From Robertmurraya siralis (lineage in GTDB: Bacteria > Bacillota > Bacilli > Bacillales > Cytobacillaceae): DNA of 64,000 nucleotides. Position 1 is the first letter of the stretch; each line of letters starts with the position of its first letter. The position numbers and the translations under genes were made by a program. Where the stretch lies: contig NZ_SWLZ01000001.1 of the NCBI RefSeq assembly GCF_005502275.1, positions 1-64,000 on the forward strand, read 5' to 3'. The notes below the pieces were generated by a model that ran no database searches, was not told where the DNA came from, and worked only from the letters and a program-made list of their open reading frames with translations. This document shows positions 27,054-37,705 of this stretch, one piece after another.

Positions 27054-27303
27054 TGAAATAAGTATAACCTGAATAAAACCTTGTTGGACAAGCATTTGAA
27101 AATTTATAAATAAAGAGAACTTTGATAATTGTAAAAAAACTCTTGCTATTTTAACAAAATTGTAATAATATTTTAATCAACCGAACAAATAAACAGAATA
27201 ATTTGAATAACGGGCAAAATGCAAATTTGCCTTCAAAATATAGCTGTTAAAAAGCTTAAGTTCACTATTCATAGTTTTATGTGAAAGGGTAGGGGGATTT
27301 ATT

Positions 27304-28317
27304 TTGAGCGAACCAATCTTAAAAATAGATAATTTACGGACATCTTTTCGAATTAAAGATGACTATTATCCAGCAGTAGACGGAGTATCTTTAACAGTTA
27401 ATAAAAATGAATTACTCGCGATTGTCGGAGAATCCGGATGCGGTAAAAGTGCTTTAGCCTTTTCCATTATGAATCTACATAGCAGAGCAAAAATTGAAGG
27501 AAATATTAATTTTAAAGGTCAGAATATTGTGAATTTACCAACTAGTAAATTAAATAAACTACGTGGAAAGGACATGGGGATGATCTTTCAGGATCCTTTA
27601 ACAGCCTTGAATCCACTTATGATTATCGGAGAGCAAATCGGAGAAATACTGCTCATACATGGAACAAATTCTGCGGAAAAGCGAAAAGAGAGAGTACTAG
27701 AATTATTGAATAAAGTTGGTATTCCCCGCCCTGAACATGTTTTTAATCAGTTTCCTCATGAACTATCTGGAGGGATGAGACAAAGGGTTGTGATTGCAAT
27801 GGCAATTGCTAATAATCCGGAACTGTTAATTGCAGATGAACCAACAACTGCTCTTGATGTTACCATTCAATCACAAATTCTGGATTTAATTAAGGAATTG
27901 AAAGAAGAGTCTGGAGCTGGCGTTATCCTGATTACCCATGATTTAGGAGTGGTAGCAGAAATGGCTGATCGAGTCGCAGTGATGTACGCAGGTCAAATTG
28001 TTGAAATAGCTGATGTCTATACATTATTTGAAAATCCTTTACATCCTTATACAAGATCGCTCTTGAATTCGGTGCCGACGGCAAACGAGGAGCAATCCAC
28101 CCTACATGTTATTCAAGGTGTAGTTCCAGCATTACAAAATTTACCGCGAGAAGGCTGTCGATTTGGTGCGAGAATTCCCTGGATTGCGGATTCAGCACAT
28201 GAGAAAAATCCTCAACTACATGAAGTAAGCCCAGGGCACTTTGTTCGCTGCACCTGCTACAAGGATTTTCATTTCCCTGATCGAGATAAGGAGGGTAATC
28301 GGCATGTCGTATCTTGA
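27304..28317 (+). CDS. appD: Oligopeptide ABC importer ATPase AppD
   Basis: 337-residue nucleotide-binding subunit of an oligopeptide importer. Walker A GESGCGKS (42-49), signature LSGGMRQRV, Walker B LLIADEPT and switch H in ITHDLGVV are all present. The OppD/DppD C-terminal extension normally holds a four-cysteine motif ending with VRC; here GCRFGARIPWIADSAH has lost the middle cysteines. Start is TTG 27304 after GGGTAGGGGG. First gene of an app operon, whose end overlaps appF. Confidence 0.92.
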   Translation: MSEPILKIDNLRTSFRIKDDYYPAVDGVSLTVNKNELLAIVGESGCGKSALAFSIMNLHSRAKIEGNINFKGQNIVNLPTSKLNKLRGKDMGMIFQDPLTALNPLMIIGEQIGEILLIHGTNSAEKRKERVLELLNKVGIPRPEHVFNQFPHELSGGMRQRVVIAMAIANNPELLIADEPTTALDVTIQSQILDLIKELKEESGAGVILITHDLGVVAEMADRVAVMYAGQIVEIADVYTLFENPLHPYTRSLLNSVPTANEEQSTLHVIQGVVPALQNLPREGCRFGARIPWIADSAHEKNPQLHEVSPGHFVRCTCYKDFHFPDRDKEGNRHVVS

Positions 28318-29236
28318 AGTAAAAGACTTAAAGGTTCACTTTCCTGTGAAAGGCGGATTATTTGGTCGGACATTGGCTCATATCAAAGCAGTAGATGGGG
28401 TCAATTTTTCTATAGAAAAAGGAAAAACATATGGGCTAGTTGGCGAATCTGGCTCTGGTAAAACAACGACAGGAAGGGCAATTATTGGTCTAAATAAAAT
28501 TACCTCTGGACAAGTTTTTTTTGAAGGACAGGATATCACGAATTTAAATAAAGCGAATAAGGATATTCGCAGAGATATTCAAATGATTTTTCAGGATCCA
28601 TATTCCTCGTTAAATCCTAAAAAACGGGTTATTGATATTATTTCTGAACCTTTACGAAATTATGAAAAGTTAACAAAAGGGGAAGAAACAAAGAGAGTTC
28701 AAGAATTATTGGAACTTGTCGGTTTAAATCCGGAAAGTATTCTCAAATACCCCCATGAGTTTTCAGGTGGACAAAGACAAAGGATTGGCATTGCAAGAGC
28801 AATTGCATTGAAACCAAAACTAATTATTGCAGACGAGCCTGTGTCTGCACTTGATGTTTCCGTACAAGCTCAAGTATTAAATTTTATGAAGGAAATTCAG
28901 AAAGAACTAGGGTTAACCTATTTGTTTATTAGCCACGATTTAGGGGTTATCAAACATATGTGTGACCAAATTGGCATTATGTATAAAGGTAGATATGTAG
29001 AGTCTGGAACGAAAGAGGATATTTTTAATCATCCACAGCATATATACACAAAACGTCTGGTTGCAGCGATTCCTGATATGAATCCACGAAATCGGCAGCA
29101 GCACCTGCAATTTCGCCAAGAAGTTAAGAACGAGTATGAACAGGCATATAATCAATACTTTGATGACGAGGGCTTGGCCTTTCAACTACAGCCCGTATCG
29201 GACACACATCTAGTGGCTTTGCCTGAGAAAGGTTGA
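28304..29236 (+). CDS. appF: Oligopeptide ABC importer ATPase AppF
   Basis: 310-residue second ATPase of the App importer. Walker A GESGSGKT (47-54), signature FSGGQRQRIG and Walker B LIIADEPVS are intact. ATG 28304 lies inside the end of appD after AAGGAGGG, so the two are translationally coupled. C-terminal tail ends in HLVALPEKG rather than the usual cysteine motif. Confidence 0.92.
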   Translation: MSYLEVKDLKVHFPVKGGLFGRTLAHIKAVDGVNFSIEKGKTYGLVGESGSGKTTTGRAIIGLNKITSGQVFFEGQDITNLNKANKDIRRDIQMIFQDPYSSLNPKKRVIDIISEPLRNYEKLTKGEETKRVQELLELVGLNPESILKYPHEFSGGQRQRIGIARAIALKPKLIIADEPVSALDVSVQAQVLNFMKEIQKELGLTYLFISHDLGVIKHMCDQIGIMYKGRYVESGTKEDIFNHPQHIYTKRLVAAIPDMNPRNRQQHLQFRQEVKNEYEQAYNQYFDDEGLAFQLQPVSDTHLVALPEKG

Positions 29237-29241
29237 TTGTT

Positions 29242-30204
29242 ATGTGGAAATTTTCTATACGACGAATCATGATAATGATTCCACAAGTAATTTTACTCAG
29301 TATTATCGTATTTATGCTAGCAAAAATGATGCCTGGTGATGCTTTAACCGGATTGATTGATCCAAATGTTGATCCGAACACGATCGCCGAAAAACGGGAA
29401 GAGTTAGGATTGAACGATCCGTGGTATGAGCAATACACGAGGTGGGTTGCTGGAGTGTTCACAGGTGATTTAGGCCAATCCTTTCACTTTAAAATGCCTG
29501 TTTCTGAGTTGGTGTGGCAAAGAATTGTAAATTCATTTTGGCTTTCACTTCTGACTTTAGTTTTAACGTATTTAATTGCGATTCCGCTTGGGATTACGAG
29601 TGGACGCTATAATGATTCGTGGGCGGATCGTTTAATTACAGGTTATACGTATATTGGTTTTGCAGCACCACTTTTCATTTTCGCACTAGTGATGTTGTGG
29701 ATCTTCGGTTTTCATCTTGGCTGGTTTCCAACAGGGGGCAGTGTTAAGCCAGGGCTGACACCTGGAACATTTGAATATGTGATGAGCAAGCTGTATCATA
29801 TGCTGCTTCCGGCGTTATCAATGGCATTGATCACGACCGTATCAACTGTTCAATATTTAAGAAGTGAGATTATTGATACGAAGCAAAAGGATTTTATTTT
29901 AACGGCAAGGGCAAAAGGTGCATCTGAATCGAGAGTGTATAATCGCCATATTTTAAGAAATTCACTGTTGCCGATTGCTGCTTTCTTCGGATATGAAATC
30001 ACTGGGTTAATCGGAGGCTCCATTTTTATCGAAAATATCTTTGGGTATCCAGGTATGGGGCAATTATTCTTAAATTCCATTCTTCTTCGTGACTATAGTG
30101 TTGTAACATCTCTTGTCTTATTATTTGGAATTTTAACCATCTTGGGTACATTGCTATCAGATATTATTTTAAGCCTAGTTGACCCGCGTATTCGGATTAA
30201 ATAA
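29242..30204 (+). CDS. appB: Oligopeptide ABC importer permease AppB
   Basis: 320-residue inner-membrane permease with about six transmembrane segments and the cytoplasmic EAA-type coupling loop (TARAKGASESRVYNRHILRNSLLP). Partners are AppC and the two ATPases. ATG 29242 follows AAAGG; a TTG at 29233 is less likely. In B. subtilis appA lies before appB, here it is at the end of the operon. Confidence 0.92.
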   Translation: MWKFSIRRIMIMIPQVILLSIIVFMLAKMMPGDALTGLIDPNVDPNTIAEKREELGLNDPWYEQYTRWVAGVFTGDLGQSFHFKMPVSELVWQRIVNSFWLSLLTLVLTYLIAIPLGITSGRYNDSWADRLITGYTYIGFAAPLFIFALVMLWIFGFHLGWFPTGGSVKPGLTPGTFEYVMSKLYHMLLPALSMALITTVSTVQYLRSEIIDTKQKDFILTARAKGASESRVYNRHILRNSLLPIAAFFGYEITGLIGGSIFIENIFGYPGMGQLFLNSILLRDYSVVTSLVLLFGILTILGTLLSDIILSLVDPRIRIK

Positions 30205-30231
30205 GCATCGTAAACTGTGAGGTGAGCAAAA

Positions 30232-31140
30232 ATGGAAACAAACAAAATAGATATTGGAAAAGAAGGATCGGAAATCGTTAAAAGCCCTTCTGGCTGGAGA
30301 ATTGTCGGTCGGGAGATTATGCGGGACAAAGTAGCATTGTTTTCCTTAATCTTTCTTATAGCCATTATGATTATAGTGTATGGAACTTCGTTACTGTTGG
30401 ATGTGAGAGAAATTGTAAAGGTTGATTTATTTTCAATTCATCAGCCGCCTTCTGAAGAGTTTCTACTTGGAACCGATTATGGTGGACGGGACGTATTTGG
30501 TCAATTGATTATCGGAACACGTAACTCTTTATCCATTGGAATTTTAGTTACATTGATGACTGGTGCTATTGGCATTATCTATGGTTTAGTAGCAGGTTAT
30601 TTCGGTGGGACCGTTGATAATATCATGATGAGGATTTTGGATTTTTTTCAAGTTTTACCTTTCTTGATGATTGTTATCGTGTTCGTTGCAATTGTTCCGA
30701 AATATAGTATTCTTACATTCTCTTTAATTATGACTGCTTTCTTATGGATGGGAATCGCCCGATTAATTCGATCGAAAGCACTTCAAGAAAAAGAACTAGA
30801 TTACGTACAAGCTTCGAAAACACTTGGAACATCAAATTTTAAGATTATGTTCACACAAGTTCTGCCAAATTTAAGTTCGTTAATCATCGTTACGATGACA
30901 TTGAATTTGGCAGCAAATATTGGCTTGGAATCAGGGTTATCATTCTTAGGATTTGGCTTCCCTGAAAGCACACCAAGTTTAGGGACTCTTGTCAGTTATG
31001 CAAGAAACCCGCAAACGCTTGAATTTAGATGGTGGGTTTGGGTACCAGCATCAGTGCTAATTTTAGTATTGATGTTAAGTATAAACAATGTTGGTCAAGC
31101 GCTGAAGCGTGCGACTGACGCAAGACAAAGAAGAGGATAA
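30232..31140 (+). CDS. appC: Oligopeptide ABC importer permease AppC
   Basis: 302-residue second permease subunit with a longer cytosolic N-terminus, about six membrane segments and the coupling loop around residues 190-220 (YVQASKTLGTSNFKIMFTQV). GTGAGGTGAG precedes ATG 30232. Pairs with AppB to form the channel. Confidence 0.92.
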   Translation: METNKIDIGKEGSEIVKSPSGWRIVGREIMRDKVALFSLIFLIAIMIIVYGTSLLLDVREIVKVDLFSIHQPPSEEFLLGTDYGGRDVFGQLIIGTRNSLSIGILVTLMTGAIGIIYGLVAGYFGGTVDNIMMRILDFFQVLPFLMIVIVFVAIVPKYSILTFSLIMTAFLWMGIARLIRSKALQEKELDYVQASKTLGTSNFKIMFTQVLPNLSSLIIVTMTLNLAANIGLESGLSFLGFGFPESTPSLGTLVSYARNPQTLEFRWWVWVPASVLILVLMLSINNVGQALKRATDARQRRG

Positions 31141-31155
31141 AAGGGAGGCAATAAA

Positions 31156-33051
31156 ATGAAGAAAGCTAGATTTAGTAAGCTTCTGTTGGCGCTTATGCTT
31201 GTATTGGTGCTTGCATTAGCAGCTTGTTCTGGCGGCAAGGATGATTCTGCTAAAGAGTCAGATGCTGGAGACAAGACATCAGAAGATACAAAAAAGGAAG
31301 ATGGACTATATTCCATCGATGATTTCAAACAGGTTAAAACAAATGAAGGGGAAGCAATAGAAGGTGGGAATTTTACCTTTGGTCTTGTTTCTGATACTGC
31401 GTTTGAAGGTACATTAAACTGGAATTTCTATTCTGGAAATCCAGATGGGGAAATTCTGTCTTGGTTTGACGAATCGTTATTAACTTGGGATGAGAGCTAT
31501 GTGTACACAAATGATGGGGCGGCAACTTATGAGCCTTTAGATGAAGTTTCTGCTGATGTCCTTGCAACATTGCCTGCCGAAGAAGCAGCTCAAGTAACAG
31601 ACAAGGGTGTTACAATCAAGTTCCAAATTAGAGATAATGTGAACTGGCATGATGGTCAGCCTGTAACGGCAGAAGATTGGTTATTTGCCCATGAAGTGAT
31701 TTCCGATCCTGACTATGATGGTCCGCGCTACGGTTCAGATTTCACGAATATTGTTGGAGTAGAGGCTTACCGTGCAGGAGAGGCAGATACGATTACTGGT
31801 ATTGAAGTATTAGACGATAAAACGTTGCAAGTCACATATAAAGAATCAACTCCGTCATTAGTAACAGGAAGTATTTGGACATATCCACTTGCAAAACATA
31901 TTTTTGGAGATATGGCAGTAGCAGATATGTCAGCATCAGCGGAAGTGCGTCAAAATCCAATTGGTTTCGGTCCTTTCATCGTTGAGAGCATCACTCCTGG
32001 TGAAGCAGTAGTGATGAAGAAAAACCCGGACTACTGGCGTGGAGAACCAAAGCTAGACCAAGTTACAGTCAAAGTCATCAACCCGAATGTTGTAGCTCAA
32101 GCTCTACAAAAGGGTGAGGTTGATACTGTAGATAAATTTGATGTGGATCAATTCCCTAGCAATGCAAATTTATCTAATGTTGAATGGTTAGGAAAGATCG
32201 ACCGTGCTTACACATATATTGGTTTTAAACTAGGTACATGGGATAAGGAAACAGCAACCGTAAAACCTGATCCAAATGCAAAAATGGCAGATGTCAATCT
32301 CCGAAAAGCAATGTGGCATGCGGTTGATAATGATACAGTTGGTAACAAGTTCTATCACGGTCTTCGCTGGAATGCGACAACATTAATTCCTCCGTCTCAT
32401 CCTGAATTCCATGATGAAACAAATCCTGGATTAGCGTATGATCCGGAAAAAGCAAAGCAATTGCTTGAAGAAGCAGGTTATGTCGATGTGGATGGCGATG
32501 GAATTCGCGAAGATAAAAATGGAGAGCCGTTAGTGATTAACTTTGCAACAATGTCTGGTGGAGACACGGCTGAACCGCTTGCTCAATATTATATCCAAGC
32601 ATGGGAAGCTGTTGGATTAAAAGTTGAATTATTAGATGGCCGCCTCCAAGAGTTTAACTCTTTCTATGAGAGAGTAGGGCAAAATGGCGATGATGATCCG
32701 AAAGTTGATATTTTCCAAGGTGCATGGGGTGTTGGTATTGATGTAGACCCACGAGGTTTATATGGTCGCGATGCCATCTATAACTTCTCCCGTTATGCAA
32801 GTGACAAGAATGATGAAATCATGGCAAAAGGGGTTTCACAAGAAGCGTTTGATATGGATTACCGTAAAGAAGCATATAAAGAATGGCAACAATTCATGGT
32901 AGATGAAGTGCCAGTATTCCCAACATTATATCGTGCGATTCTTGTACCTGTTAACAACCGTGTTCATAACTACACGATTGAAGAAGGGGTACTACCTACA
33001 AAATATCATGAAATTTCTGTTACACAAGAAGAACCAATTAAAGCTGAATAA
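31156..33051 (+). CDS. appA: Oligopeptide-binding lipoprotein AppA
   Basis: 631-residue extracellular solute-binding lipoprotein, long for the family as is typical of AppA. Signal peptide with lipobox LAAC and lipidated Cys24, followed by a charged low-complexity linker (about 28-50) and the class 5 binding domain, with HDGQPVTAEDWLFAHEV a recognisable motif. RBS GGGAGG precedes ATG 31156. Last gene of appDFBCA. Confidence 0.92.
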   Translation: MKKARFSKLLLALMLVLVLALAACSGGKDDSAKESDAGDKTSEDTKKEDGLYSIDDFKQVKTNEGEAIEGGNFTFGLVSDTAFEGTLNWNFYSGNPDGEILSWFDESLLTWDESYVYTNDGAATYEPLDEVSADVLATLPAEEAAQVTDKGVTIKFQIRDNVNWHDGQPVTAEDWLFAHEVISDPDYDGPRYGSDFTNIVGVEAYRAGEADTITGIEVLDDKTLQVTYKESTPSLVTGSIWTYPLAKHIFGDMAVADMSASAEVRQNPIGFGPFIVESITPGEAVVMKKNPDYWRGEPKLDQVTVKVINPNVVAQALQKGEVDTVDKFDVDQFPSNANLSNVEWLGKIDRAYTYIGFKLGTWDKETATVKPDPNAKMADVNLRKAMWHAVDNDTVGNKFYHGLRWNATTLIPPSHPEFHDETNPGLAYDPEKAKQLLEEAGYVDVDGDGIREDKNGEPLVINFATMSGGDTAEPLAQYYIQAWEAVGLKVELLDGRLQEFNSFYERVGQNGDDDPKVDIFQGAWGVGIDVDPRGLYGRDAIYNFSRYASDKNDEIMAKGVSQEAFDMDYRKEAYKEWQQFMVDEVPVFPTLYRAILVPVNNRVHNYTIEEGVLPTKYHEISVTQEEPIKAE

Positions 33052-33061
33052 CAAATATAAA

Positions 33062-33102
33062 AGAAAAGATCCGCGAAGTTTTGCGGGTCTTTTCTTTTTT
33101 TT
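33062..33102 (+). terminator. app operon terminator
   Basis: AAGAAAAGATCCGC (33061-33074) pairs with GCGGGTCTTTTCTT with one G-U pair, then a run of T residues. Confidence 0.85.
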
Positions 33103-33156
33103 TAGCCAACATAAAGATTGCTAAAGATTGGCTTTCTGGAAGTTGATAAGACGAAG

Positions 33157-33206
33157 TTAGGCTTCTTTCGTGTAAAAACTTTTTGTTTCAAATGAACGGA
33201 GCCAAA
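33157..33206. repeat. Dispersed palindromic element, degraded copy
   Basis: TAGGCTTCTTTCGTGTA on the left and AAATGAACGGAGCCAAAC on the right align with the arms of the element at 4997 and 53751, with several changes. Part of the 318-nt gap between appA and yjbA, which has no other gene. Confidence 0.5.
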
Positions 33207-33290
33207 CATCAACACCGACTTTAAAGAAATTGGTTTAAGGTGGGATTTTTGGGAATAAATTGCCCCCTCACTGCCCATACTGAGTGACAA

Positions 33291-33317
33291 ACAGATTACT
33301 TTATTGCGCATAAAGTA
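33291..33317 (+). promoter_or_regulatory. Candidate sporulation (sigma-K-type) promoter of yjbA
   Basis: AC at 33291-33292, then 16 nt, then CATAAAGTA at 33309-33317 matches the sigma-K pattern AC-N16-CATANNNTA completely. The -10 also fits sigma-E partly. It lies about 50 nt before the yjbA start. The pattern is short, so chance cannot be excluded. Confidence 0.4.
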
Positions 33318-33369
33318 TTTCGCATCTAGATGTGGAGGAAGTATGATTGAAGGAGTGAGGGGTAGATTC

Positions 33370-34116
33370 ATGTTATATCTCCATGATGTTTGGGTCAATT
33401 GGTTTGAAGGTGAAGAGAATGGATATAATGTATGTCACTTCCATGAATGGCGCAAGGATGATGGTGTGGAGTTGCTCGATCAAGTGCCATTATTGAAAGT
33501 CAGTACGGTTTTGTTTAAATACATAGAAAATGATTTATCTGAACTGCCACAGCAGTTGTTGGATGACATTTATCAAAAGGCGTATTTACGAAAGAATCAT
33601 GAAAGAGTTCAACTTGATTATTGTTTCATTGCTACAGATGGTATGGATATTATCGTCGTTGATACGATTGGCTACAACATTCCGATACGTAAAAGCAGGT
33701 TGATTCCGAGACAGGAGCAATTGGTCTATGAAATGATTGAAAGTCATGAACCGATTGACTATTCCTTTAATGATTCGTCTTCCTTAAAGGAATTTCATAT
33801 TTTATCTCCTGCACCAGAATTGATGAATGGTTTAACAAGGAAAGAAAGACAATTAAAACAATTGTTGTTTATGGCTCTTGATCAGCTTCGTGCTTGTGAT
33901 AATGTTGCTGAGATTCGCTATTGGTATACGGAGTGGAGTCCAGAACGCTACGGTGAAATACAACAATTGCCTTTTGAAGAGGTGTGGCAGCAATTATATG
34001 AAGAGATTCAATATGGCTGGTCAGCCAAGCATGAACAATTTTGTGAGAATTTAATTAAGGGACAGCCTTTCTTTGAGAAATTGTGGGAGATGGAGCATGG
34101 CTCAAGGGTAAATTAG
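33370..34116 (+). CDS. yjbA: YjbA family protein (DUF3603)
   Basis: 248-residue cytosolic protein of the DUF3603/YjbA family, recognised from [20 protein letters not shown] and the HEWRKDD stretch. Function unknown. ATG 33370 gives the family length; an in-frame ATG at 33343 also has GGAGG upstream. The upstream promoter fits a sporulation sigma factor. Precedes trpS as in B. subtilis, but convergent with it. Confidence 0.82.
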   Translation: MLYLHDVWVNWFEGEENGYNVCHFHEWRKDDGVELLDQVPLLKVSTVLFKYIENDLSELPQQLLDDIYQKAYLRKNHERVQLDYCFIATDGMDIIVVDTIGYNIPIRKSRLIPRQEQLVYEMIESHEPIDYSFNDSSSLKEFHILSPAPELMNGLTRKERQLKQLLFMALDQLRACDNVAEIRYWYTEWSPERYGEIQQLPFEEVWQQLYEEIQYGWSAKHEQFCENLIKGQPFFEKLWEMEHGSRVN

Positions 34117-34135
34117 GTTGTAGGTGTTAAGAGCA

Positions 34136-34163
34136 AGCCGCTTGTCGAACGGGACAAGCGGCT
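34136..34163. terminator. Hairpin between yjbA and trpS
   Basis: AGCCGCTTGTC (34136-34146) pairs with GACAAGCGGCT (34153-34163), 6-nt loop. GC-rich and perfect, T-run weak, yet placed between convergent genes, so probably a shared terminator. Confidence 0.65.
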
Positions 34164-34179
34164 AGTTATATTGAATCAA

Positions 34180-35184
<1,005 letters not shown>

Positions 35185-35264
35185 CTATTCTCGATTAATA
35201 AATTATACCATTTTTCTATTTGACTTAAAACATTGAGAAGGGCTGGGGACAGACCTGCAAAATG

Positions 35265-35624
35265 CTATCGTGAATAGTTTGCTAATGCGAGAAGCATAAA
35301 AGCAATAATTAAAAGGCCGTTAATTAAAAAGGGAAGTGTATTTATTGAAATCATTTGTGATGGCAACACCATTTTTTCTATTTCCTTCTTATTGCTATTT
35401 TTGCCTGCAAAAACAAGGCGAAACGATCTTGTCATTTGGTCAAAAAAACCGCTTTTAATGGTTAAAAATAGTAAAGAAATAAATATGAATAATGCCCCAA
35501 TATAAAATGAAATATTAATATAGAGCAACAAAGAAATTTCACGATAAACCAGAAAGGAAAGAAGAAATATTAAAAAGTTAGAAATGGAAAATAACCAAGC
35601 TATTTGGGATAATTGTTTTTTCAA
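35265..35624 (-). CDS. DUF3899-like small membrane protein
   Basis: 119-residue membrane protein with three or four hydrophobic segments (about 8-30, 33-57 and 97-117) and a basic cytoplasmic stretch between. The pattern FYIGALFIFISLLFLTIKSGFFDQMTRSFR resembles DUF3899 proteins. Start is TTG 35624 after GGAG. Function unknown. It lies between oppA (divergent) and trpS. Confidence 0.65.
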   Translation of the reverse strand: MKKQLSQIAWLFSISNFLIFLLSFLVYREISLLLYINISFYIGALFIFISLLFLTIKSGFFDQMTRSFRLVFAGKNSNKKEIEKMVLPSQMISINTLPFLINGLLIIAFMLLALANYSR

Positions 35625-35805
35625 AATATCAACTCCGTATAAAAAAAATATTCAAATCTATAATAAGATAAAATTAATATAAATGCAGTAATTATCACGT
35701 TTAGTGTATAAATATTGATATACAGGTGTTTTTTTATAATTCTGAAATTATAAAAAGGATAAATTACTGACATTTCTGTAAAATAAAATTTTTGCAAGAA
35801 AATAA

Positions 35806-35861
35806 TTTACAAAAACTTTATTATCTGTATAATAGTCATTGTAACCATTTTTCTGAAAATA
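35806..35861 (+). promoter_or_regulatory. opp promoter with CodY-type box
   Basis: TTTACA (35806-35811) and TATAAT (35828-35833) spaced by 16 nt form a good sigma-A promoter. Just after the expected start, ATTTTTCTGAAAATA (35847-35861) matches the CodY consensus AATTTTCWGAAAATT at 13 of 15 positions. A weaker 11/15 match lies upstream at 35770-35784. CodY would repress peptide import when branched-chain amino acids and GTP are high. Confidence 0.65.
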
Positions 35862-35880
35862 AAGAAGGGGAGGTCTACTA

Positions 35881-37572
35881 GTGAAAAAGTCGAAATTTTT
35901 TCTACTTTTATCTCTAATGCTCGTACTTAGCACATTTTTAGCTGCTTGCGGTGGCGGCGGAGATAATGCTGGTAAAGATGATAACAAAAAGGGTGCTGAC
36001 GAAACAGCCGCACAAGAAATAAAAATGTTGGAAGCGCAAGCTATTCCGAACATGGATAGTGTAAAGTCAACAGATACAATAAGCTTTACGACATTAAACA
36101 ACGTTAATGAAGGTTTATATCGTTTAGATGGAAATCAAGAAGTTGTTGAAGGAATGGCAGAAGGTGAGCCAGAAATAAGTGAAGACGGAACAGTGTACAC
36201 TTTTAAACTAAGAGATGCTAAATGGTCTAACGGTGAACCTGTAACGGCACACGATTTTGTTTATGCTTGGCAGCGTGCGATTGATCCTGAAACTGCTTCC
36301 GAGTATGGTCCATATATGATGGATGGAAAAATTAAAGGTGCAGCCGAAATAACTGCTGCTGCAGCTGAAAAGAAAGAGTATGATCTCAATACTCTAGGTG
36401 TAAAGGCAATCGATGATAAAACTCTTGAAGTCACTCTTGAGAGACCGGTTCCTTTTTTCAAATCATTAATGACGTTCCCAACGTTCTATCCACAAAACCA
36501 AAAGTTTGTTGAAGAACAAGGCGAAAACTATGGTGTAAATTCTGATTCTATCCTATACAATGGTCCATTTGTTTTAGCAGATTGGGATGGAAGCACTGAT
36601 TCTGAATGGTCATATGTGAAAAATGCAGACTATTGGGATGCAGATACTGTTAAATTAGAAAAGGTTACATGGAATGTATTAAAAGAATCTCAATCTGCAG
36701 CAAATGCATTTGAGACAGGAGAAGTTGATATTACTTCTAAATTATCTTCAGACGTAGTTCCTCAGTATGAGGGAGACCCAAGATTAGTTAAGTGGTTAGA
36801 ACCAACGATCTTCTGGTTGAAAATGAACCAAAAAGAGAGCGATGCTTTGAAAAACGTCAATATTCGCAAGGCAATTGCACAAGCTATTAATAAGGAAGAC
36901 TTCGTTAATAGCGTATTAAACAACGGTTCTATCGTGGCAAACTATGCTGTTCCTAATGAATTTGTTAAGAATGATGAGACTGGCGAAGATTTCCGTGCCA
37001 TTAACGGAAATGAATTGTTGCCATATAACTTAGATGAAGCGAAAAAAGCTTGGGAAGCTGGTTTAGCTGAGCTTGGTACTGATTCTGTTGAGTTAAGATA
37101 TTTAACTGATGATACAGAAACGGCAAAGAAATCGGCTGAATATGTGAAAAATCAATTAGAAACAAATCTTCCTGGAATGAAAATTAACGTAGAAAGCGTG
37201 CCATTCAGCGTACGTATTGACCGCCAGAATAAGCAGGATTACGATCTGCAAATGCATGGTTGGGGACCTGACTATTTAGACCCAATGACGTTCTCTGACT
37301 TATGGTTAACAGGCGGAGGAAACAATAAGATGGACTATTCAAATAAGAAGTATGACCAACTTATTGAAGAGGCTCAAACTACTTTAGCTCAGAAGCCGGT
37401 GGAACGCTATGAAGCGCTTGCTGAGGCAGAAAGAATTTTGCTTGAAGAGGATGCAGCCATTGCACCGCTTTATCAACGTTCTTCTAACCTACTTGTAAAT
37501 GAGAAAGTAGAAAACTTTACTTACCATTTAGTAGGACCTGAGTATAGCTTTAAGTGGACTTCTGTAAAATAA
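35881..37572 (+). CDS. oppA: Oligopeptide-binding lipoprotein OppA
   Basis: 563-residue extracellular peptide-binding lipoprotein. Signal peptide ends in LAAC with lipidated Cys23, followed by a Gly-rich linker and class 5 binding domain with VYTFKLRDAKWSNGEPVTAHDF. GTG 35881 follows GGGGAGG. It takes up oligopeptides, in B. subtilis including signalling peptides for sporulation and competence. A terminator separates it from oppB. Confidence 0.94.
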   Translation: MKKSKFFLLLSLMLVLSTFLAACGGGGDNAGKDDNKKGADETAAQEIKMLEAQAIPNMDSVKSTDTISFTTLNNVNEGLYRLDGNQEVVEGMAEGEPEISEDGTVYTFKLRDAKWSNGEPVTAHDFVYAWQRAIDPETASEYGPYMMDGKIKGAAEITAAAAEKKEYDLNTLGVKAIDDKTLEVTLERPVPFFKSLMTFPTFYPQNQKFVEEQGENYGVNSDSILYNGPFVLADWDGSTDSEWSYVKNADYWDADTVKLEKVTWNVLKESQSAANAFETGEVDITSKLSSDVVPQYEGDPRLVKWLEPTIFWLKMNQKESDALKNVNIRKAIAQAINKEDFVNSVLNNGSIVANYAVPNEFVKNDETGEDFRAINGNELLPYNLDEAKKAWEAGLAELGTDSVELRYLTDDTETAKKSAEYVKNQLETNLPGMKINVESVPFSVRIDRQNKQDYDLQMHGWGPDYLDPMTFSDLWLTGGGNNKMDYSNKKYDQLIEEAQTTLAQKPVERYEALAEAERILLEEDAAIAPLYQRSSNLLVNEKVENFTYHLVGPEYSFKWTSVK

Positions 37573-37608
37573 TAGGAAAATTATGACAATTACTAACATT
37601 GTTATAAG

Positions 37609-37648
37609 AAGAGAGTATATTGTTTCTCAATATACTCTCTTTTCCCTT
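37609..37648 (+). terminator. Partial terminator between oppA and oppB
   Basis: AAGAGAGTATATTG (37609-37622) pairs perfectly with CAATATACTCTCTT (37628-37641), 5-nt loop, followed by TTCCCTTT. Since oppB has no clear own promoter, the hairpin probably lets some transcripts read through, giving excess binding protein over transporter. Confidence 0.8.
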
Positions 37649-37705
37649 TGCAAAAAAACAGTCTAACTTTTTTGAGATTTAGAAAAATTAGGGGGTGCGT
37701 AAGAA

